Shown here in pieces: positions 54,178-62,800 of a DNA stretch of 64,000 nt. A model generated the notes under the pieces. It had not been told where the DNA came from, ran no database searches, and was given only the letters and a program-made list of their open reading frames with translations. Each line of letters opens with the position of its first letter. The stretch's first letter is position 1. Origin of the DNA: Chitinophagales bacterium (GTDB lineage Bacteria > Bacteroidota > Bacteroidia > Chitinophagales > JADIYW01); the NCBI GenBank assembly GCA_020636545.1, contig JACJXS010000008.1, forward strand, positions 62,001 to 126,000, given 5' to 3'. The position numbers and the translations under genes are program-made.

Positions 54178-55260
54178 TTATTCGGGTATTTTTGAGGAGG
54201 TCATTAATAAATCTGCAATCTTGTTACCCAATATCTTACTAAAAATGGCAGCTCCTTTTTTATTCAAATGATGAAAATTATAGCCATTTTCATACGTATA
54301 AAATTGTGGGTATTGTCTTGGGTCTGCCAACTCAATTCGCCTATTTTCTGGCAATGCATAGAAGATGGGTAATAAATAAGAATAGGAGGTCATTGCTCGT
54401 GGAGGTAAAATAAAATACACATCTATACCCATTTTATTGTATTTTTTCATAAACCGATACAACATATTCACTTGTTCTTGATTTGGTTTGTCTGTAACTT
54501 TATAGTTAGAGAATTGTTGGGTATTCGCATTTCGCAAACTATCACGATAGTGCATATCTTGTATAAATCTAGCTCTTGATGTATTCAAATCTTCATCTAA
54601 ACCTCGATTGTATTGTGCCAAATAAGTTCGCTCATCATCATAAGCAAAAAAACCATTTTTGTCTGGTCCAATATAAGCTTGATAAAGTGTATCTTGACCT
54701 AAATAATGAGTCAAAACATCTGGAACCATACCTACTTTAAATAAATTCATAAAGTAACTTCGGATATACAATATAATAAATCTCGTTTTCTCTTTTAGGG
54801 TTCTTCCAGCATTAGGTAATATAAAAATGGAATTTACAGTGGATTTTAAATCTACCCAAGCCAACCATTTTGAAGTATTTTTATTGTAAGCAAAAAAATA
54901 AGGTTCACTCGACATACTTACAAAGATATATTTGATACTGTCGTTTTTTATTTTCATAATACCATCAATATCCGCTAGTTGTTGGATAATATTATGGCCA
55001 TCAATACCTAAATTATAACTATTAAAATGTATCTGATTGCTATTTAAAACACCATCGACAATCTTTGGATTGACTTGTCGATATTCCAAACTGCCACCAA
55101 AAAATAAGGCATTGTATTTTCCTTTAACAGATTTATAATGTTGAATTTTAGCATATTGTACAGCATCAGCCCAACCATAAGGCAAAATGAAACTGCCCAA
55201 AACGGACAAACCCAAGATGATTGTAATTAAAATTCCTATTTTTTTTAGCAGCCTCAACAT
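54178..55260 (-). CDS. SGNH-hydrolase-like protein, membrane anchored (copy 2)
   Basis: 360 residues, first gene of the SGNH-MBOAT-SGNH operon. It has an N-terminal membrane helix (about 8-25) and matches copy 1 along its whole length: LFFGGSLEYRQVNPKIVD, NLGIDGHNIIQQLADIDG, YFILPPRAMTSYSYLLPIFY and FHHLNKKGAAIFSKILG. The shared active-site-like segments argue that both copies are functional, and divergence elsewhere (about half identical by eye) argues that the duplication is old. The two may act at different steps or on different acceptors. Confidence 0.75.
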   Translation of the reverse strand: MLRLLKKIGILITIILGLSVLGSFILPYGWADAVQYAKIQHYKSVKGKYNALFFGGSLEYRQVNPKIVDGVLNSNQIHFNSYNLGIDGHNIIQQLADIDGIMKIKNDSIKYIFVSMSSEPYFFAYNKNTSKWLAWVDLKSTVNSIFILPNAGRTLKEKTRFIILYIRSYFMNLFKVGMVPDVLTHYLGQDTLYQAYIGPDKNGFFAYDDERTYLAQYNRGLDEDLNTSRARFIQDMHYRDSLRNANTQQFSNYKVTDKPNQEQVNMLYRFMKKYNKMGIDVYFILPPRAMTSYSYLLPIFYALPENRRIELADPRQYPQFYTYENGYNFHHLNKKGAAIFSKILGNKIADLLMTSSKIPE

Positions 55261-55502
55261 TACATTAAAATCAGGCTAAAATACGAAAAATATGTTTTTT
55301 TATTTGGGTTTTATTAAGCACAAAATTTAGTAGGAGTGTATGTTTGTACTTTTTTTGTCAGCATCAGAATTTTCTATATTTTAGGATTGTATTTAAAAAT
55401 CCTGTTCATCATTTAATCCTGCAAATCTTGATTCAGACAATTTCTTAGATAGCATTAAGAAGTATAAGCTATCAAAAAACATAAGAATTAATGAAAATAA
55501 TT

Positions 55503-56342
55503 TTAATAATCTCCTAGCGTTTCCTCTAGTTGTGCGAGAGCTTTTGCTAGTTGCTCATCATTTGGTGCAGAGCCATGCCATTTATGTGTTCCCATCATAT
55601 AATCTACGCCAAATCCCATTTCTGTACGCATTAAAATAACAACGGGTTTGCCTTGTTTTGCTCTATTTTTAGCTTCATTTAATTGAGCAACAACATTATC
55701 CATTTGGTTGCCTTTCATAGATAAAACTTCCCAGCCAAATGCTTTGAACTTTGCTTCTAAGTCGCCTAAATCACAAACCTCTTGTGTAGAACCATCAATT
55801 TGAGCATCATTCCAATCGACTGTAACAATTAGATTGTCCACTTTATTTGCAGCAGCAAATAAAATTGCTTCCCAATTTTGTCCTTCTTGTAATTCTCCAT
55901 CACCAGTTAAACAAAATACATATTTATCATCTTTATTCAGTTTTTTGCCTAATGCTGCACCAGCCGCAACAGAAATTCCCTGACCTAAACTTCCTGATGC
56001 AATTCTAATTCCAGGCAACCCTTCGTGTGTGGTTGGATGCCCTTGTAATCTGGAATTGATATGTCTGAATGTTGCCAATTCTTTTACTTCAAAAAAACCT
56101 CTTCGAGCCAAAACAGAATAAAACAATGGAGAAATATGACCGTTGGATAAAAAGAAAATATCTTCATCTTTTCCATTCATATCAAAATCCGTATTCACTT
56201 TCATTACATCAAAATATAATGCTGTTAAGAAATCGGCACAACCTAAAGAACCTCCAGGATGCCCAGATTTGCACTGATGTACCATACGAACGATATCTCT
56301 TCTAACTTGTGTTGCTGTTTTATTGAGTTCTGCTATTTGCAT
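55503..56342 (-). CDS. Transketolase, N-terminal subunit
   Basis: A 279-residue thiamine-diphosphate-binding half of a split transketolase, which moves two-carbon units between sugars in the pentose phosphate pathway. Seen: HQCKSGHPGGSLGCADFLTA, NGHISPLFYSVLARRG, HPTTHEGLPGIRIASGSLGQG, the ThDP/Mg site CLTGDGELQEGQNWEA, and VDWNDAQIDGST. In Bacteroidota the C-terminal subunit gene usually follows directly; here the next 240 bases hold no gene and the next gene is the SGNH protein, so the partner must be elsewhere. A TACTTTTG promoter element (56366 to 56359) lies 16 bases before the ATG. Confidence 0.92.
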   Translation of the reverse strand: MQIAELNKTATQVRRDIVRMVHQCKSGHPGGSLGCADFLTALYFDVMKVNTDFDMNGKDEDIFFLSNGHISPLFYSVLARRGFFEVKELATFRHINSRLQGHPTTHEGLPGIRIASGSLGQGISVAAGAALGKKLNKDDKYVFCLTGDGELQEGQNWEAILFAAANKVDNLIVTVDWNDAQIDGSTQEVCDLGDLEAKFKAFGWEVLSMKGNQMDNVVAQLNEAKNRAKQGKPVVILMRTEMGFGVDYMMGTHKWHGSAPNDEQLAKALAQLEETLGDY

Positions 56343-56431
56343 TTTTTTAATTGAATTACAAAAGTATTAAAAATAAAGTTTAGAGAAAATTAAAAATGAA
56401 GAAATGGATATAAATATAATGAGGATTTTAT

Positions 56432-57139
56432 TTAAAGATTTCTAATTCGGAACAATGCACAAAACATATTCCAGCTATCTTTAAGTAAATTAACTTTAGA
56501 ACCTTCAATATCAATGCATTGAACAGGTAAAGTTTGAATGCTAATATTTTGTTGTATTAATTTATAAATGATTTCCAAATCAAAGGCAAACCGTTTTTCG
56601 TGCAAATCTTTAAATACTTTTTTTGCAATAGTGGTTGGATACAATTTAAAACCACATTGTGTATCTTGAATATTAATACCTAAAATCAACCTAATAAGTA
56701 GGTAAAATATTTTTCCAATAATAATTCTATGGACAAAGAATTTGCTTTTCTTATCCTTTATAATTCGCTTTCCAAAATAAACTATCCCATTTTTATTAAA
56801 GTCAAATAATTTCGAATCATACCAATCGTCTATTTGTTCTAAACGATAAGATAAGTCCGCATCATTACACAAAACCCAATTGTGTTGTGCTTGTAAAATC
56901 CCTGCTTGTAATGCATTGCCTTTGCCACAATTTTTTTCTATATGAATAACTTGAATGTTCTTTTCAGAAAATTGTTTTTGAAACTTTTGTAAATGCGGTA
57001 AGGTATCGTCAGTACTTCCATCATTCACTAAAATTATTTCCTGTATAAGTTGATTTCTATTCTTATATTGATTTAAACCTTCTTCAAATCTATCCAATCT
57101 TTTGGACTCATTATAAAAAGGAATAATCAAAGTAATCAT
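56432..57139 (-). CDS. Family 2 glycosyltransferase, ALG5/dolichyl-phosphate glucosyltransferase-like
   Basis: 235 residues with a GT2 fold: IPFYNESKRLDRFEEGL at the start, ILVNDGSTDDT, the metal-binding LCNDADLSYR (Asp-Ala-Asp), and TQCGFKLYPTTIAKKVF followed by FDLEIIYKL, typical of ALG5/DPM1 relatives that load a sugar onto a polyprenyl phosphate. It starts at the base after the stop of the upstream PLP-enzyme gene, so the two are co-transcribed, although no functional link is obvious. There may be one short hydrophobic segment (about 130-145) but no C-terminal membrane pair. Confidence 0.84.
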   Translation of the reverse strand: MITLIIPFYNESKRLDRFEEGLNQYKNRNQLIQEIILVNDGSTDDTLPHLQKFQKQFSEKNIQVIHIEKNCGKGNALQAGILQAQHNWVLCNDADLSYRLEQIDDWYDSKLFDFNKNGIVYFGKRIIKDKKSKFFVHRIIIGKIFYLLIRLILGINIQDTQCGFKLYPTTIAKKVFKDLHEKRFAFDLEIIYKLIQQNISIQTLPVQCIDIEGSKVNLLKDSWNMFCALFRIRNL

Positions 57140-58318
57140 TTATCTACTTTTTTCTAATGCTTGTAGTATATCTGCCTTTATATCGTCAATATGCTCCAAA
57201 CCTATTGAAGTTCGGATGGTTCCATTCTCAATTCCAGAAGCTTTTCTTGATGCTTCATCAATTTTGCTATGTGTTGTTGATGCAGGATGTGTCGCAATAG
57301 AGCGACAATCACCTAAATTTGCAGTATGCGAGAAAAGTTGCAAACTATCTAAGAATTTTCGTCCTCTTTCTAAACCACCATGGACTTCAAAGGTAACAAC
57401 GCCACCGCCTTGTGTCATTTGTTTTTTAGCTAATTCATATTGAGGATGAGATTTTAAAAATGGATAAACTACTTTTTTAATATCCTCTTGTGTTTCTAAC
57501 CATTGAGCTAATTCTAAAGCATTTTGACAATGTCTATCCATTCTAACATGCAAGGTTTCTAAGCTTTTGCTTAATATCCAAGCATTAAACGGAGATAAAG
57601 AAGGACCAGTTTGTCTGCAAAATTGTCTTATTGTTTTAGTGATTTCTTTATTGGCCAAAACAACGCCACCAGTAACTCGACCTTGCCCATCTAAAAATTT
57701 TGTAGCTGAATGGGTAATGATATCGGCACCATATTTAGCAGGCTGTTGTAAATAAGGCGTTGCAAAGCAATTATCAATATTCACTAAAACATTATGCTTT
57801 TTCCCAATGTTGCAAAGATGTTCCATATCAATCAATACTAAACCAGGATTGGAAGGCGTTTCTGCAAATATCATTTTTGTATTTGGTTGAATAAGACTTT
57901 CCCAAGTTTCAGGTTGATTAATATCAAAAAAGCTATGTTCTATGCCCCAATTAGGCATATATTCTTTTATAATTTTTGTAGTAGAAGCAAATAAAGCTGA
58001 TGAAGCCAAAATATGGTCGCCTTTATTTAAAAACGGCATCATAGAAGCAAAAACAGCAGCCATACCTGTTGCGGTAGCAAAGCCATCTTCCATTCCTTCT
58101 AAAATGCACATCTTTTCTATAAATTCAGAAGTATTTGGATTTGAAAATCGTGAATAAATATTATCAGTATATTCATCTGCAAATAATGCCCTAGCTTGCT
58201 CAGCATCTTCAAAAACAAAAGAAGAAGTTAGGTATAATGGAACACTATGCTCTCTAAATCCACGTTCGTGTTGTGTACGGATAGCATTTGTAGCAAAATG
58301 CTGATATTTTCTTTTCAT
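57140..58318 (-). CDS. metZ: O-succinylhomoserine sulfhydrylase-like PLP enzyme (Cys/Met metabolism)
   Basis: 392 residues of the gamma family of PLP enzymes. Hallmarks: YSRFSNPNTSEF, ATATGMAAVFA, AETPSNPGLVLIDME, the PLP-contacting Asp182 in VNIDNCFATPYLQ, and the Schiff-base lysine Lys207 in HSATKFLDGQGRVTGG. The sequence favours the MetZ group, which makes homocysteine directly from O-succinylhomoserine and sulfide. A cystathionine gamma-synthase activity cannot be excluded. No SAM riboswitch is visible in the 77 bases upstream. The gene leads a pair with the ALG5-like glycosyltransferase. Confidence 0.84.
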   Translation of the reverse strand: MKRKYQHFATNAIRTQHERGFREHSVPLYLTSSFVFEDAEQARALFADEYTDNIYSRFSNPNTSEFIEKMCILEGMEDGFATATGMAAVFASMMPFLNKGDHILASSALFASTTKIIKEYMPNWGIEHSFFDINQPETWESLIQPNTKMIFAETPSNPGLVLIDMEHLCNIGKKHNVLVNIDNCFATPYLQQPAKYGADIITHSATKFLDGQGRVTGGVVLANKEITKTIRQFCRQTGPSLSPFNAWILSKSLETLHVRMDRHCQNALELAQWLETQEDIKKVVYPFLKSHPQYELAKKQMTQGGGVVTFEVHGGLERGRKFLDSLQLFSHTANLGDCRSIATHPASTTHSKIDEASRKASGIENGTIRTSIGLEHIDDIKADILQALEKSR

Positions 58319-58395
58319 TGGATAGCAATTTAAAAAGTAAAGATAGTAAGTTGAAAAATAAGGAAAGTTTAAATTTTTTGGTCAATTCAAAATTC

Positions 58396-58641
58396 CTAAT
58401 TCAAAGCTACAACTTTTTGTATTTCAGAAACCGCAGCTTTTACGGTGCTTTCGACACCAGCTTTAACAGTAGAAGCACTCATTCTACAAGATTCACATGC
58501 ACCTTTTAATTTTATATAAACAATAAAATCTTCTGAAATACTTACCAATTCAATATCTCCACCATCTGCTATTAAAAAAGGGCGAATTTCTTCTAATGCT
58601 TTTTCAACACGTTCATATAATATATCACTCGTATCTAACAT
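58396..58641 (-). CDS. NifU C-terminal domain (Nfu-type) Fe-S scaffold protein
   Basis: 81 residues forming just one Nfu domain: RVEKALEEIRPFLIADGGDIELV and the cluster ligands Cys-x-x-Cys in LKGACESCRMSASTVKAGVE. Nfu proteins bridge a 4Fe-4S cluster in a dimer and deliver it to target enzymes. It follows the mrp gene by 11 bases, so the two Fe-S carriers are co-transcribed. Confidence 0.93.
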   Translation of the reverse strand: MLDTSDILYERVEKALEEIRPFLIADGGDIELVSISEDFIVYIKLKGACESCRMSASTVKAGVESTVKAAVSEIQKVVALN

Positions 58642-58652
58642 CGTATCTGAAA

Positions 58653-59738
58653 TTATACTGATTCTGGTACTTTTGCATTAATAATAGCTGCTTGTTGAGC
58701 GACTTGTTGAGCTAAGTTAGCAAATGCAGTACTTGCACTATTTGAAAATTGAAGAGCGATAGGCTTTCCTTCATCACCGCCTTCTCTAATTTTTTGTTCA
58801 ATTGGTAATTCACCTAAGAATGGCACTTCAAATTGTTGTGCAATTAATTGTCCACCGCCTTTACCAAAAATATAATACTTTTTATCCAAAGCATCAGGAG
58901 GTGTGAAATAAGACATGTTTTCAATAACGCCTAATATTGGAATATTGATTGCTTCTAATTGATAAAATGCAATTGCTTTTCTAGCATCAGCTAATGCAAC
59001 TTCTTGAGGTGTGGTAACCACTACAGCTGCGGTTACACCAATATTTTGAGCTAGAGTTAAATGTATATCTCCAGTTCCTGGAGGTAAATCTAAAACTAAA
59101 TAATCTAACTCTTCCCAAAGTACTTCAGAAATCATTTGTCTTAAAGCAGAAGTAGCCATTGGACCACGCCAAGCAACAGGTTGCTTTTCGCCAATCATAA
59201 ATCCAATTGACATTACTTTCATATCATAATATTCAATCGGCACCAAATAGTTTTTATCATCTACTTTTTGAACATTGGGACGCATATTGTTTAGGCTCAA
59301 CATTGTTGGAATAGATGGTCCATAGATATCTGCATCTACTAAACCTACTTTCGCTCCAGTTTGAGCCAGTGCCAAAGCTAAGTTTACGGCAACCGTTGAT
59401 TTTCCAACACCACCTTTTCCCGAAGCAACAGCAATGACGTTTTTTACGTTTGGCAATACATCTGCTTTTACATTCTTAGCAGTTTGTACTCTTGATGTGA
59501 AATTTATATTTACCGTAGCTGTACTCGAAACCAATTGAGCAATAGCATTTCTGCAATCTCTCTCAATTTGATCTTTCAGTGGACATGCTGGGGTTGTAAG
59601 TTCAACTGTAAAATTTATCTCTTCTTGAGTAAATGATACATCTTTTATCATTTTTAATGAAACCAAATCTCTTTTAAAATCTGGATCATCTACTTGCGAA
59701 AGTGCATAAATTATTTTTTCTTCTGTAATATTCTCCAT
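58653..59738 (-). CDS. Mrp/ApbC/NBP35-type P-loop ATPase, Fe-S cluster carrier
   Basis: 361 residues. N-terminal MIP18/DUF59 domain (about 1-80), then a P-loop ATPase with the deviant Walker A ASGKGGVGKSTVAVNLA, GLVDADIYGPSIPTML, YLVLDLPPGTGDIHLTL and GVIENMSYF. In characterised members a Cys-x-x-Cys near this point binds the cluster; here the stretch reads SYFTPPDALDKKYYIFGKGG and has no cysteine. The adjacent Nfu protein keeps its pair. A TACATTTG element (59753 to 59746) ends 7 bases from the ATG, suggesting a near-leaderless mRNA. Confidence 0.93.
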   Translation of the reverse strand: MENITEEKIIYALSQVDDPDFKRDLVSLKMIKDVSFTQEEINFTVELTTPACPLKDQIERDCRNAIAQLVSSTATVNINFTSRVQTAKNVKADVLPNVKNVIAVASGKGGVGKSTVAVNLALALAQTGAKVGLVDADIYGPSIPTMLSLNNMRPNVQKVDDKNYLVPIEYYDMKVMSIGFMIGEKQPVAWRGPMATSALRQMISEVLWEELDYLVLDLPPGTGDIHLTLAQNIGVTAAVVVTTPQEVALADARKAIAFYQLEAINIPILGVIENMSYFTPPDALDKKYYIFGKGGGQLIAQQFEVPFLGELPIEQKIREGGDEGKPIALQFSNSASTAFANLAQQVAQQAAIINAKVPESV

Positions 59739-59813
59739 AATAAGGCAAATGTACTAAAGAAAATAACAAATAAAGCAAAAGCTTGTTTAGATTTACTTTA
59801 AATAACAAAGAAT

Positions 59814-62800
59814 TTACCTTAATAAAATAACAGAACCCATGGTTGTTTTTTTACCAGTATTAATATCCTCGTTGCCTTCCCAAGCTTTTCCGCTTTTAAA
59901 AATGGCTCTAATTTTCCAAACATAAACATCTTGAGGCATTATTTCTCCTTTGTATCTCCCATCCCAAGCTTCAGAAGGTTGTCCATTTTCCAACTTTGTA
60001 CTTTCCCAAAGTAATTGTCCATAAGTTGAAAATACTTGAACATGATATTCTTTCAAATCAACGCCTTTTGGTTTAAATAAAGTAGATTCGCCACTACCTA
60101 ATTCTGGAGCAAAAGCATTAGGAACAAATACAGCTCCATCAAAATCTACAGCAAGTAATTTGATTACAGTATCAATACAACCATTTGCATTTTCGGCATA
60201 TAATATAACTCGATTAGGTCCTAAATTATTAAATAGGAAAGTCGGATTTTTTTCAAACGAGGAATCTTTTCCATTGAATAACCAAACATATTTAGTAGCT
60301 AAAGAAGAAATGTTATTAAAAATAACAGGTACTTGGAATTTTCCTAAATGGTCAATCGTATAAGTAAAATCAGCATTTGGTAAAGAATACACACGTATTG
60401 CATTTGGTTTTTTAATACTATCCCTACAAAGACCTTCTACTGCCAATAATGAAACAGAATAGGTGCCAGCATGCAAATAATTATGAGGTTCGGGCTGTGC
60501 ATTATTATCAAAAGTGCCATCTCCAAAATCCCAAGTAAAATTAGGGCTGCCTGCTGAGTTGGATGCATTTAATAAAGTAACGGGTACACCTAAACATACA
60601 CTCGGATTATCAATATTAAATCCAGCTTTAGGTTGATTGGCAATCGTTATTATTTTTGTTATTGAGTCGCTACAACCTTTGTTTGTAAATGCTTTCAACT
60701 TGACATCAAAATTATCAGCTGATAGATATGAATAGCTTGGATTCATTTGAGAAGAGAAATTGCCATCTCCAAAGCTCCATGTTACTGCAGCAGTATTTGT
60801 TAGAATTGGTGTAAATTTAGTTGGTTTACCTAAACATAAATCTTTTACACTAAAGTCAACTGTAGGTTGTGGATGAACGGTAACCTTACTAGTAGCACTT
60901 GATTTACCACAATTCCCTTGAACTTCTAGTTTCACAATGTAAGTTCCAGGTTGTGTATAGGTCTTTGGTTGGAATTCAGAAAATCCAGAAGTATTGTCGC
61001 CAAAACCCCAACTTAAACTACCACTTGAGGATACACTTTCAAATTGGACTTCTAAAGGAGAGCAGCCTTCTATCTTATCTTGAGTAATTGCAGCGTAGGT
61101 AGTATTTGCACGAACTGTAATTATTTTTGAAATTTTATCAGTACCACACGCATTAGAAACTGTTTGCGTTATGGTATAGGTCGTATCATTTCTACTCGAA
61201 TTATAATAAGTTGGAGGAGTAGGATTTGGTAATTGAGAAGTTTGTCCAGGAATCCCAAAATCCCAATGATAAGTAGCAGAACTTCCATAAGCATTGTTAG
61301 TCAATACTGGATTAAAAGGCTCACAACCAATAGACTGAATATTAAAATCTGCAACAGGATCTGATTTTATAGTTACCTTTTTTTCTGCTAAAGCAGAACC
61401 ACAGAAGTAATTTGCTTTTAATTCAATTTTATAAATAGAATCTGCCAATATTGGTTTAGAAAAATTTAATAAGAAAGCAGAAGAGTCATTTTTTACCAAT
61501 GTCTTGTTATCATAAGTCCAAGTATAAAGACTTGCAGGGTCATGTGTTTTAGGAAATGAGACCATTATTTCTCCAGTACAAGTAGATGCTGGTGAAACAT
61601 TAAAGTCTAGTTTTGCATTTTCTTTTACATTGATAGAGAATTTTAATGTGGCTGCACACCCATCAATGGTATTGGCTTTTAAAATAATATTTTTTATTCC
61701 ACTTGTAGTGTAATTATGAGTTGGATTGAGTACAAATGCATGTGGACTCCCATCTCCAAAATCCCAATCGACAGGCAATGCAATATTGTCTGAAATATTA
61801 CCAAATTCAAATGGGACATTTACACATAAATTAGGTGGTGGCGTAAAATGAATACTATCTTTTACCAAGATATTTTTCATAGCAGTCATTGAGCACTGAC
61901 CACTTGGATCTTTATAAGTATAGGTTACTGGATATGTTCCAGGTGCTAATCCATAAGGGTCAAATGAGTTTAGAACAGAACTTGAGACACCAATTCCAGT
62001 CCAATTGCCACCAGGGAAATTAGGGTCATTTTCTAATTTTAATATTGTACCCTTACAAACTTCTTGATTTGGTCCTGCATTAAATCCTAGAATTTCAATA
62101 ACATTAATTTCCATTTCTTCAAAAGTAGGACATGCTGTACTCTGATTAATGGTATAGCGAACAGTTTGTTTTCCACTGCCTGCCAATGCTGGATTAAATA
62201 CCCCTAAATTTACATCGGTAATTCCGGGTCCTGACCATAAGCCACCTGTTGGACTAGCAGCAGGTAATTGAATTGGTGGAGCACTTATGCAGATATCAAA
62301 ACCCTTCCCTAAAGTTGGTTTTATATTGTCATAAATCGTAATTTCTCTATTGATACTATCGCTTCCACATTGGTTTCTTATCACTGTTATGATATCAAAA
62401 GTACCTGGAGTATTATAAACGATATTCCCAGGTTTTTCTGATGACACAGAAGAAGGATTTCCGCTATTGAATGTCCATTGATATTTTGTTGTTCCATCGT
62501 TTCCATTATAGAAAGTATAGAAATCATCATTTTCATTTAATGGAGTTCCATTGTCATTCCTAAAAGTAAAAGGTGTTGAGCATCCTAAAACTAAAGGTAA
62601 AGTGTCAATTTTTGGGTTAGTTTTAACGACTATCGTTGGACTTGTCCAAGAAACGACTGGACAAGTAGAAGAACTCGAGGTAAGACTAACTTTATAATTT
62701 CCAGCTTGAGGGAAACGTACAACAACATCTTTAGAACTTGCACTCGTGCCACCAACAAAAGTGGCTGGTCCACCAGTTACCGTCCATTTATAGTCTTTAG

